NCBI GenBank assembly: GCA_030062745.1
Contig: CP099842.1
Location: 12,064,095-12,128,094 of the forward strand
Source: Capitulum mitella
Taxonomy: Eukaryota; Arthropoda; Thecostraca; Pollicipedomorpha; Pollicipedidae
DNA length: 64,000 nt
Direction: 5' to 3'
The notes under the pieces were generated by a model. The model was not told the origin of the DNA. It did no database searches and was given only the letters and a program-made list of their open reading frames with translations. The position numbers and the translations under genes were made by a program. Below are positions 26,501-35,675 of this stretch, piece by piece. Position 1 is the first letter of the stretch; each line of letters begins with the position of its first letter.

Positions 26501-29500
26501 GGACCGGGACCGAGAGCGCCGCCGCCAGGACCCCTACGCTGGACTGATGACCTCGCGCGAGCGCCAGTGGCTGCTCAACATCCAGCGCATGCAAATTAAG
26601 GGCAACACCGACTTCTACTTCCGGGTCAGTCGCCGTATTGAAACACGGAATGGCAGACGGGTGGATTTTTTTAGGCATACTCGAGCAACAGTTGACGAAG
26701 TGGTGTTGCGTGTGAATGGTTTTGGAAAGGGAAGTTATTTCGTTGGTTTGTGATGGCTGACCAGGATTAGTTGCCTCTTCGCGATTCGCTTCATCGCCTG
26801 CTGACCGAAGCTGTGAAGTATTGGGTAACGAAACAGATGACTGAAATAAGACAACAGTCCAATTAGTCGTAGTTTCCTCTGTGATTTCCTGATATCGTGA
26901 CCGGCATGATTTGGGGTATCATTGACAGCGGCTCCCTCAGACCCCATCATCCTCTCTGAATACCTGAGCCTGCATGCAACATGTCCCTGATCTGCTTTGA
27001 TCGTGGCATTTGACAGGCGTCCGAATGGGCAGTCCTCACTACTCGTGCTCGGTCATCTGGTGGGCCGCACTGTGGCGACTCCTGGCTGGGGTCGGGGACG
27101 GGGGCCGCCAGCTGGCGCCGGACCTCCGCGGCGCCCTGTCCCCTGCAGACGCTGCCTCCGGCCGGCGCCGTCCTGCGACGTACTGAGCCTGTCCCTGGTG
27201 CCTCACTGACCGCTGAGCCCGCCCCGCAGCACTTCAACACGCGCAAGCTGAGCCAGGGACGGCGTGACTCGCGCGGCGGCCGCGGCTTCGACGGCCGCGA
27301 GCAGCGCGACGACAAGCACACCGAGCACCGCAACTACAAGCCGCCCGAGATGGAGAACTCGCTCGGCAAACTGCAGGTGGGCGGGGGTCGCCGGCCGCTG
27401 TCTGTGGGTCGCCAGCTGTCTGGGTCGCCGACTGTCTGTTGGTCGAGATGTTCTCGGCATGTTGGTAAAGCGAGAGACTGGTATGCGATTCGAGATTGAG
27501 ATTGAGATTGATTGAGATCGAAACGGCCGTTCAGTATCATACGTGCCGATGCAATCTTGTTTTTGCTAAGGAATTGGGAGCACGTTGTGACTGCTGAAAA
27601 TATGTCATGTGTTTTGAGGGTATTAGCCTTAAACACATGTATACAGCAATGCTAGAGCTTGACGATGACGGAAACGTATATAGTTTTGATTTCAAGTGAC
27701 AGCCCCCGGATGTAGTGCGACTGATTGATTGTGTCAGACTAGTGCGATCTGACTGGTTTCTGACCCCGTTTGACCTTTTCTGACCTGTTGCTGACCCCAT
27801 GTGGCCTCCGGCAGGTGGCCAGCGTGACGGCGCCGCGCAAAATCATCGACTTGCAGGTGATCAACCAGGAGTCTACGGAGGGCAGTCGCGACCACAAGGA
27901 GGCCAAGCGGGACCGTCAGACGCTGCTGCTGATCGAACAGGTGCGTGCTGCCGGCCGGCGCTGGCAGACCCGGCTCAGCGGCGGAGTATGACGCCTCGGT
28001 GACCGCCGGCCATGACTCGTCTACCCGAGACCAAAGTCGGTTACACTGGAGCGTTTTCTTCTGCAATGCCGCCTTTTGTCGGGCTTTGGAACAAATCGCT
28101 GCAGAGCAGTGTGCATTTTTACCGCAGTGACGACTAACACCTGGCCTAGACAGTCATGTTGCCGAGACTCAGTTATGGTTCTCTTTCCCAAGAGTACTTA
28201 AAAGAACATTCTCATTGTGCCGTTTTTCTTTCTTGTAGTGTTTCAACCTCATGGTCGATAACATGAGGATCTAGTTTTTGATTTCTGTAAGAGCAGATAC
28301 GTAGCTGCCGTTTGACCGTGAATGTGGTGGCGAAGTATGGACAGATGCAGCAAGACATAAAATTGTATAGCCTTTGCGCAAGCTGACGACAACCTTGTCG
28401 TTTGGCCTTGTGATGTGTTTTGTTCGATTGTATTGACGACGCCCGTCGCCTGCCGCTGTCGATGCGTTGGGACGAAGCAGATCGCGCCGCCCGACCCGCC
28501 ACCTGGCGGCGGGTGGACGGTAGCGCAGCCGACACCACACTGCGTGATGGCACCTCAGCCGTGCGGCGTCAGCTCGCCTGGCAGCTGTGCTAGTAGACCA
28601 TGTCCGCCGACTGACGTTAACCGACGATTGCAGCAGCAGATGTCTGTCCGCCAGCTCACGTTTGCTCCGGTGACATCTGTACCAGCGTCTGAGGTTCGGT
28701 TCCCTGACAGCTGTGCCAGGATGTGACGTTAGCTTTCCTGCCAGCTGTGCCAGCCGCTGACGTCTCCCGTGACAGCTGCTCCAGCGTCTGACGTCGGCTC
28801 CCCTGACAGCTGTACCAGCAGATAATGCAGCTGGAGGACGCCGACCGACGGGCGGCGGGCGAGCTGAGTCCGGAGCCGGAGCCGGCCGAGCCGAGCCAGG
28901 CGCCGCCGGCCCGGCCGGAGGAGGTGCGCGCCGCGGCCGCCGCCCGGCTCTGGGCCGCGCTCAGCCGCGAGCCGCAGCTCGTCCAGATCCTGGGCATCAG
29001 GAAGGGCAAGGTGAGGCTCCCGGCCGGGGCACGCCAGGCGCGGGCTGCGCCCTCGCAGGGATCGGAATGGCGTCGCGTTGGAGGTACAGCGCGCCTCTGT
29101 GTGGCGGCAGCGTAATGGGCGGTACCTGTGTAGCTCAGATTGACGTGGCTGGGTGGACCGGACTGTCTGGGTTGTCTGTGAATGGTTGCTGGGAGTGGGC
29201 GGCATCCGGCTCATCTGTTGGTGTAGCGTATTGAGGACGTGTGTCTGTTGATGTCCGGACCTGGATCTCTGTCCCGGCGCTTCCGGCCTCCGTGCTTGGT
29301 CGGATAGTGCGTCTCTTGAGTGTCCTACCCAGAAAGGATACCTCTTCATCAGACAGTCTGGACGGGCTGATCAGACCATGGGCGGGCTGAAGGGAACCTG
29401 CCACCTTACCATGTGTTTTGAACTGAGGTAGCCGTGTTTTAGTGTAGTCTTGGAAGCCGATCTGTAAAATACACTAGGTCTCAAAATTCTACACGTACTT

Positions 29501-32222
29501 ACGTTCAAAGCGATTTCTCGCTTTTTTCCCTTGTGCTCTGTCGGGCAGTAACTTATGGACAGTTTTTGCTCGATGTTATGACCGGGTACAGGCCAGTGGA
29601 CGCTTGATTGCATTGCAGTCTGCGCAGGCATGTATTACGTCGCATCGGCGGATGGCTAGAGAATGTAATTTTTTAATAAGTTCCGGTTTTCGAAGCTTCT
29701 AGATATTGCTAGAAAAATCAAGTAATGAAAACAATGTCATCAACCATTGTTCGGACCAGCCAAGTCTATGTTTGAAGTGCTAACCAAGGTGGAACATTCC
29801 GTGTAAAGGCAGCACGTGGTCGTGTGGGTGAACAGGACGCGGAGTCGTGCTGTCGTATGAATCGTCTGCGTGCCCCGCCCAGTGCCTCTGACCCGAGGTG
29901 ACCCAGTGCCGCCCGCCCCCTCTGACCCGAGGTCGCTGTCGCGCGCGACTAGACCGGACAGCGGAGCCTGCTGTCCGCCGGAGAGACTGGTGGTGGTTTT
30001 GTGCGGCGAGTGCTGAGTGACGGCGCCCCGTGCGTGACCTGCGTGACCCGGCCGTCCCCGCCAGGGTCTGGTGCTGCGCTGCATCCCGGTGCTGAACAGC
30101 CAGCAGTACTACCAGATCGCCATCACGCTGCTCAAGCACCTGGTGACCGTCCTGCACAAGGACAAGTCGGACAACATGCTGCACAAGTTCCACGTCTGCC
30201 TGCAGATGGTGGGTCCCCTCGTGTGCCGCCCAGCCGGACTGGCGATGCCGAGACTCGCGCTTTGCTCGTTTGGACTGAATGCCAGGTTGGACCCATACTG
30301 CGTGATGTTACTGTGGAAAACTACCATTTTCTATCACACATGGCAAATGCTAGGCGTCGTATGTTTTACTTCGGTCCGCGGCAGTTGAAGATACGAAGAA
30401 CGAGTGATCGACCCGTAATAGCGAGAAGGGCGATCGTTACGCCTGGGACACGTGCCGTTTGAGTGACGTGAATATCTGTGCCACCCAGTCCCGCGGCTGT
30501 AGCCGGTGTTATTTGGTGCACCGGCGGCAGACGGATGTAACAAATGCTGTCGGATAATCGGACCGGGTCGGACGTGACCGGACGCTCTGAGCCCTCTGCC
30601 CGGTCGATACCGCCACCGGGCGCAGTTGCCAGGGCGGAGGGAGTGGCGGCTGCTCGTCCTGGTCTGCTAGCTGGGAATCCGTCCATGGGTGGTGGGAAAA
30701 GCTGGGTGATGCTCATGGAAACAGTGACTTCGTGTACAGGTCATTCGAAATGTGTTCAGTGTCCATGCAGCGTATGTGCTTCTGCTTACCTAGTTGGTTT
30801 TTTGAAATAACTGCATTTGATGTTCCGGATATTTCTTTTTTGGGGAGGGTAACAACCCACCACTATATTGCTAGTACGCTGTTAGGACGCTTTTGATACA
30901 TGTGCATTTGATGTTCTGGATACTCTTAAATTTGGTAAGTCATTACCATCTCATTCATTCTTTGTAATCCTATCGGCCAGGCGACAAATATTTTTTATCG
31001 CTTTTAACTATGTCGATCCTTCGCTGCCCGTTGGTCTGGATCGAGTGACCGCAGTTGCCAGTACTCGGCGTTTCTGGCCGGCGCGGTATTGCAGTACAGT
31101 ATTGCCCAATACGTCATCTGTGGCGACCCGACGTTCTGCGCGCTGACTGGGGAAGACCGTCACCGCCCGCAGGTGATCAGCAACAGCGACCTCAGCCAGA
31201 TCATCGAGCTGACCGGCGCGCTGACCGCCTCCACCGACCTGGACTCGTCCACGCCGGGCAAAACGCCGCTGCAGATCATCGCCAGTTCGCCGGTGAGGCG
31301 CGTCCCGGCGCCGGCCGCGCCCTGCTTTCCTCCGCTGTCCGCCGCCCCGGCTGGTCCCGCTGCGACATTCCCGTCCTCCTCGCAGTTGGCGACCACACTC
31401 CCGCCACCCTCGGTCGAAGACCCACTCCCCGTCCTCCCACTCAGTCTGGGACCTCCTCCTCGTCCTCCCCCTCAGTCTGCGATCTCCCCTTCAGTCTGCG
31501 ACCTTTCAGTCCCTCTCAGTTTACGGACGCACTCAGTGTACGACACTCCTAGTCAGCCACCCATCCCCCGTCCTGCCCTTGGTTAACGAGCCCTCCCCGT
31601 TCTAGTCCACCTGCTGTATTTTTCTGACGAGGAGGGCTGCATATCGGGAAGTTTCGAAACAATTTTCATCGTGGAAAGGGTTAGTCGTGCTCCGCTCATC
31701 CGGAGGCGGTGCTGAATGCAGTTCGCTGTAGCCGGGACCATGAATGACGAGGTCAGACGCTGACTATAGTCGCGCAGCATGGATGGTGCCGGCCGATCGA
31801 GTTATGCCAGTTTGAATCACAGTGTGGATCAGTAGGACGGGGGAGGATGTTTGCTGTCCCGAACGTCATTTGCAGTTCTTTGTGTCGTTCCCTTGTACAG
31901 TGTCCGAGCCGCGTGTCCCTTGTCTCCGAAGCTCGTGCGTCGCAAACTGCTCTCAATGGCGTCTCGCTGTCCCCAGTTCGGCGTGTCCGCTGCCGTGCTG
32001 CTGCTGCTGCGCGGCGACCAGCTGGCGCAGCAGCCGGCGGCCGCCGCCGGCGCCGTCGCCCGCTGGCGCGACCTCTACGCCGGCCTGGTGCGCTGCCTGG
32101 CCGGCATGCCGACGCTGGCGCCGCCGCTGGAGCCGCTGCCGGCCGCGCTGCTCGCCAGGCACCTGGCCGAGCCGCGCCTGGCAGCCCGGCTGGCCGGCGA
32201 GGCGGCCGCCGCCACGCCGTGA
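20505..32222 (+). CDS. PATL1: PAT1 homologue, mRNA decapping activator (11 exons)
   Basis: Exons: 20505-20543, 21868-21952, 23052-23272, 24695-25115, 26404-26624, 27230-27376, 27815-27940, 28822-29010, 30065-30208, 31173-31292, 31977-32222; all GT-AG, 1,959 bp, 652 residues. Start MSDSFFGFDTSHV in context CACCATG. The N-terminus has an acidic stretch and NSETFG (residues 33-38), the place of the DDX6/Me31B-binding DETFG motif of Pat1. A Pro/Arg/Gly-rich middle (exons 3-5) follows. The conserved C-terminal half has DPYAGLMTSRERQWLLNIQ (about 298-316), SLGKL, PRKIID (about 386-391), LVQILGIRKGK (473-483) and the helical PatC repeat region, ending FGVSAAVLLLLRGDQL and an Ala-rich tail. Pat1 proteins bridge deadenylated mRNA, LSm1-7 and decapping factors in P-bodies. 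Shorter than human PATL1 (770). Several introns carry minisatellites made of their own splice sites (separate entries), so the exact end of exon 3 and start of exon 5 may vary. Confidence 0.9.
20544..21867 (+). other. PATL1 intron 1, CpG-poor
   Basis: GTAAGA donor to GTTGGCAG acceptor. Very few CpG, like 16.7-19.4 kb on the other side of the promoter. No second gene seen; the minus frame 21178-21453 has no recognisable domain. Confidence 0.6.
22676..22962. repeat. 37-bp minisatellite in PATL1 intron 2, about 8 copies
   Basis: Units of CAGTCCAGGGCTCCACAACT followed by TCCCAGTGACCTGGCAC, 36-40 bp each. The array ends about 90 bp before the intron 2 acceptor. Each unit happens to carry a CTCCCAG and a TGACC word. 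The long minus-strand frames here are translations of the repeat. Confidence 0.9.
22972..23051 (+). repeat. 9-bp TGACCGCYG repeats before the intron 2 acceptor
   Basis: Four units of about 9 bp with TGACCGCYG (22999-23035), preceded by TAGTCCGC words, run to TGAACTCCCTTTCCAG at the acceptor (exon from 23052). TGAC resembles the branch-point core, so the branch region itself appears multiplied. Confidence 0.65.
23234..23960 (+). repeat. minisatellite of the exon 3 end plus 5' splice site, 10 copies
   Basis: The unit holds the last 36 or so bases of exon 3 (CCATCCCCAGACCGCCTCAG), the donor GTCAGA and about 30 G-rich intron bases. Donor GT positions: 23273, 23340, 23407, 23482, 23549, 23624, 23700, 23778, 23855, 23930. 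Periods are 67, 67, 75, 67, 75, 76, 78, 77, 75, length changing mostly in the G runs. Nine copies have CAG|GTCAG; the copy at 23778 has the stronger CAG|GTGAGA. The exon frame is open through all copies to 23983, and donors at 23549, 23624, 23855 and 23930 keep the phase of 23273. Which is used cannot be told from sequence; I chose the first. Confidence 0.95.
24195..24295. repeat. AT-rich low-complexity stretch in PATL1 intron 3
   Basis: TATATGTTTATTG, TATATATACACATG and similar words dominate. Contrasts with the GC-rich donor array just upstream. Confidence 0.7.
25620..26050. repeat. dispersed repeat in PATL1 intron 4 (TACTCCAAAAG family)
   Basis: Words TTTATACTCCAAAAG and TTGTACTCCAACACCAGGAA recur at 49110-49340 (TTTATACTCCAAAAG, TTGTACTCCGACGCCAAGAA). 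Two partly aligned copies of an unidentified repeat, with C runs at 25776 and 25908. Confidence 0.4.
26061..26440 (+). repeat. 51-bp minisatellite of the intron 4 acceptor, 7 copies
   Basis: Exon-like starts after CAG fall at 26098, 26149, 26200, 26251, 26302, 26353 and 26404, exactly 51 bp apart. Each array unit has CTCTGACGGT (branch-point-like CTGAC), about 20 bases, then TGTCGACAG|AGCGCGG. The seventh, most diverged copy has TTCTAATGG and TGTCGGCAG and leads into the conserved exon 5. As 51 is 17 codons, the frame is the same in all copies and open from copy 2 on; copy 1 has TGA at 26109-26111. Use of an earlier acceptor would add multiples of 17 residues (ERGRWFSGPLTVSTVST type). Confidence 0.95.
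27377..27445 (+). repeat. 18-bp repeats at the intron 6 donor
   Basis: From the donor GTGGGCGG the sequence runs GGGTCGCCGGCCGCTGTCT, GGGTCGCCAGCTGTCT, GGGTCGCCGACTGTCT: three related units beginning within 8 bases of the splice site. Confidence 0.6.
27748..27814 (+). repeat. branch-point-like CTGAC repeats before the intron 6 acceptor
   Basis: CTGAC at 27749, 27760, 27780 and 27791 plus TTGAC at 27770, spaced 10-11 bp, form a short tandem array (CTGACCCCGTT type). The last A is 20 bases before the AG at 27814, a normal branch distance. Confidence 0.6.
28655..28821 (+). repeat. 34-bp minisatellite at the intron 7 acceptor, about 5 copies
   Basis: CCAG ends at 28685, 28719, 28753, 28784 and 28818 (spacing 34, 34, 31, 34). 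Units read CCCTGACAGCTGTGCCAGCG followed by TCTGACGTCGGCT. The last leads into CAGCAG|ATAATG at exon 8 (28822), an NAGNAG acceptor that could add one Gln. More degenerate copies reach back to about 28570. Confidence 0.8.
31425..31545 (+). repeat. CTCCCCCTCAGTCTGCGA repeats in PATL1 intron 10
   Basis: Pyrimidine tracts followed by CAGTCTG or CAGTCCC recur four to five times (CCTCCCACTCAGTCTGGG, CCTCCCCCTCAGTCTGCG, TCCCCTTCAGTCTGCG). Each looks like a 3' splice site, but the conserved exon 11 starts later (31977). Confidence 0.6.
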
Positions 32223-32726
32223 GCCGGCCGCCGACGGCGCGGGCTCCGGACAGCGCCGCCGGCGGGGAGCGCCGGGCGCGGCAGCGGCCTGACGCCCGGT
32301 CCGGCCCGGCCCGGCCCGGCAGGCCCGCCCGGCCCGGCCGCTCCGGGTCACTGACCTGTTCTGATTTGTTACCGAGTGTTTTATATATGAGGCAGGATCG
32401 CGATCAGCGTCGTTGGCCTTGTTGAGGCGGCTGTGTGGCAAAGGTGGCGGGGCCGTCGGGCCCGCCGCCGCACCTTTTGTTTACGAAATTACGCGACCGC
32501 GCGGCGCCGCGCCGTCGGCAAGCCTTCCGTTTCAGTTCCGTCTGGCCGCCGCCGCCGCTGCCGCCGCCGCTGCTGTCGTCAGCCAGCGTCGTGTGAGGAG
32601 GGCGGCTGCAGCGGCGCCGGCGGCCGCAGCGCCCGCGTCCGTGAGCCATGGAGACCATGGCCTGGGCTGTATTGGTTTGGCTCCTGACGGCTGTCATTGG
32701 TTTAGGCCGTACGCGGACATTTTGGC

Positions 32727-32732
32727 AATAAA
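32727..32732 (+). terminator. poly(A) signal of PATL1
   Basis: AATAAA 505 bases past the stop, the first good signal. The 3' UTR between holds CCCGG-rich (32290-32340) and GCC-rich (32540-32580) simple repeats. Confidence 0.6.
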
Positions 32733-32759
32733 GAGCGCGCTAGATGGCCGGCCGGCTTT

Positions 32760-35675
32760 GGATCGAGATGGCGGACGCCGTGCACTGCGGCAGAATGGGC
32801 TATTCGGTCTGCCGACTGGAGACTGTCATGCGGACGGAGGGCCTCTCTGGACGGACAGTATGGAGACGAAGCTGGTTCGGTGAGCTTTCAGATGCGCGGA
32901 ACGGGCCCATTGCCGACGGAGGGCGGACCGAAGCTGAGCGGGGAAGCGCGACATCCCAGTGCCCCGTCATGGCGACCTTAAGGAAAACAAGTGTCGTTTT
33001 TCTGAAAACTACGTAGAACATCCTGGTAAGACGATTTTTGTAAACGCGCGGACTAGTGCTCCATAGTTTTCCTTTTCAATCATGGGCCTTGTTAATGACG
33101 TGTCCGCTGTGGCCCTCTCTTCCTTCTTTTTCACGTTTTTTTGTGAGAACGGAACAATAGATGACCCTAGCTCGGATTCCAGGGACTAAACGTCATACCT
33201 ATAGTGGCGGTCCATCTTGTCATTGAACGATCGTTGTCGCGAAATCGGACGTCCAAGCGTTTCCTCGTACTTCGGTCGATAAGGAAAAGCCCGCACCAGT
33301 TTCCAGGGAAGAGTATTGCTAATCGAGAGCTGTAGAACGACTGTAGGCCAGTGTGTAGAGCATGCTGGTCATCCCGTCGTGCCCGCGTTCGTGGCCTTCG
33401 GAGCACACCAGACCCTCGTTCCCAGCTGTCGCCGGAAAAAAACGACAGCTGGAGAAGCATGAAGTACCGCGATATCATGAGTTGGCCCAGCATAGCTGCC
33501 CAGAGAGTCTAATGGGCTGCTCCGCACACCCATCGACGAGCGCTGTCAAAAAACGGGCGCCGTCAGCTGTTGGCTCCAGCGTTCATTTGGGCGGCCTTGC
33601 GTTCTCGTCTGTTTTGCATCTCATCGCCCTTGTGCTTACGTGCTCTTTTTGCGCATCGGGCGGGATCTACGGACGTATCATTAAGCCGAACCAACTGATT
33701 GGCCATACCACCGGTTAGCAGAATGACCGGCCTTGACGCCGGGTGGCTGTAATGGATCAGGTCGTATTTGCATGGCCACCGCATCTGACTACGCCGTCTA
33801 TGTGGGAAGCCCCCGCCCGTGGCCTCGCCGCACCGAGGGGACCGGGTAGCCCTGCGGACCGACTGTAAGCGATGGCATCCACCCGGTCACCTTGGTAACC
33901 ACTGCATGCAGGCTCTTCAGCAGCTCCGGGCCATTCGGTTGCTTGCACTTTTGTGATTTACGGCCGCTAGTCATGGTTATGACATGCTCATCTCCAGTCT
34001 TGAATTTAATTGTCACAACTAATAAATAGGTATGCCGTTTTTTTTCCGAAACGTCTGTTCCCCCGCGGCAGCCGAAAGAGGACGAAAAGACTGGAGGAAA
34101 GGAGGAACGTCGGAATGAGAAACGTCCAGGGATCGGACCCCTGAAGTGTGCCGTGTTTGGCCGAATCCCGGGCTCCGTCCTCTCAGACCACAGCCGGTTG
34201 CTGAGACGGGCTGTCGGCGCACGCCGGTGGGCGGTCCCGAACTGCGGTACACCGACGCAGACGTGGGCTGGCTGATGGCGGGCGGCGTCAGACCTTGAGT
34301 GGCATGTGATGCCGGACGTCGGGCGGGGCCAGATCACCGCTGATGTCGGTCAGATCGGCCCCGGCCGGAGCGCAGTGCCAGCCGCCGGTGCTGGCGACCT
34401 TCGCGCTCTGGTGAGCGTACCTTGCAGAGATCCGCGCTTAGCCGGCAACCGTGGCGTGGCGCCGGGCGTGGCTGGGAAGGCGCCGGAGAAACCGGCGGCC
34501 CGTGACGGAGTAATCCGATTGCTTCTCCCTCTTAGTTCCGCCTTCACGTCGGCGAGAGCGGACGGTTATACCGCGGCAAGGAGGCGACCCGTGCGTCGCC
34601 CGCCCGCACGCCGCGTCCTCCCCGCCCGACCGGACGAGCGGGTCATCCGAGACCTGTCCGGAGCGAGCTGGCCGGAACCGACATCGGACCACATCCTGGT
34701 AACGGGGCCACCGAGAGGAGCGGCGGCCCGAGCCGGTGTCGGCGCGACGCCGGCACGAGAGCCGGCACCAGCCGGGCGGCGGTGACAGCAGCACCAGGCG
34801 TGGAGGCGGGTTCGCCGAGGCTCCGGTCCGGCAGCGGGTTTTCCGGCTCGACGTTGGACAAAGCGGCCCGGCGAGCTGCGTCAGCGGCTCGCGGAGCGCT
34901 GCGGTTTCGACGCCGCCAGGAACACTGCGGCCCCCGCAGACCGGAGCCATTTCGCCAGCGCCTTTTCCGACCGGGCCGGTTTTGCACGTACGCCCGGCAG
35001 ACTGCACGAAGAAGCCGTTGGTCTGTGACAAAAATGGCGCACCATTCGCTAACGCGTGACTGTCGTTGCACGTTACAAACTCGCAGTGCAAGCTGCACGG
35101 AGCGACCGCAGAAATGACAGCCGTCGCTTTCCCGCTGGTCTGGCCGTCTTACAAAGGGGCCCAGACCGTTCCACGAAACCCACGCCCATCAGTCCCTCCT
35201 GTATTGGTCGGGGCACATGGAAAAGGGATGGTCCAAGGGTCGTCGGCCGAGGCGGCCGGCGGACAAGACGAGGGCACGCACAATGTACAGACAGCCATGA
35301 GTGAACACCGACGGCGGGTCGGCAGCACCCAGCCCTCGCGGGAATCCCCGAAACGGAGCGGTTACACAGGGCAAACAACAAACGGGGCGCGACAACGTGC
35401 CGCGTGACTAGACCTCGGCATGCACAGCTGACGGTGAACAAAACATCGGCGTCGCTCGGACAAAGATCGGCCGGCGATGCTGAGTGAACCGGCGCGCGAC
35501 GGCAAAACCGCCGCCGGGATGGCTGCGGCGTGCGTCACTTCCGCCCCGCCGCGCCCGCTCACCGCGCGCCGGCACGTGACTCAGAGTAACAGTCCGCACG
35601 GCCGCGGCGGCCGCCGCGGTCGGGGGCGGCTCCCCGCGCCGGCCTGTCGCGGTGGCCGGCGCCGCCCCGCCGCCA
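32760..35675. other. intergenic between convergent PATL1 and PRRT-like genes
   Basis: Probably includes the 3' UTR of the minus-strand gene. Long overlapping frames at 34306-35100 on both strands look like GC-rich chance ORFs: no domain, no splice signals. No RNA gene recognised. Confidence 0.4.

Noticed and set aside
31055..31586. Long plus-strand ORFs running through PATL1 exon 10
   Set aside because: Only 31173-31292 fits the Pat1 alignment and phases; the remainder is intron translation.
34306..35100. Overlapping 159- and 217-codon ORFs on opposite strands
   Set aside because: CpG-rich intergenic sequence; no domain, no splice signals, Arg/Pro/Ala-rich composition expected by chance.
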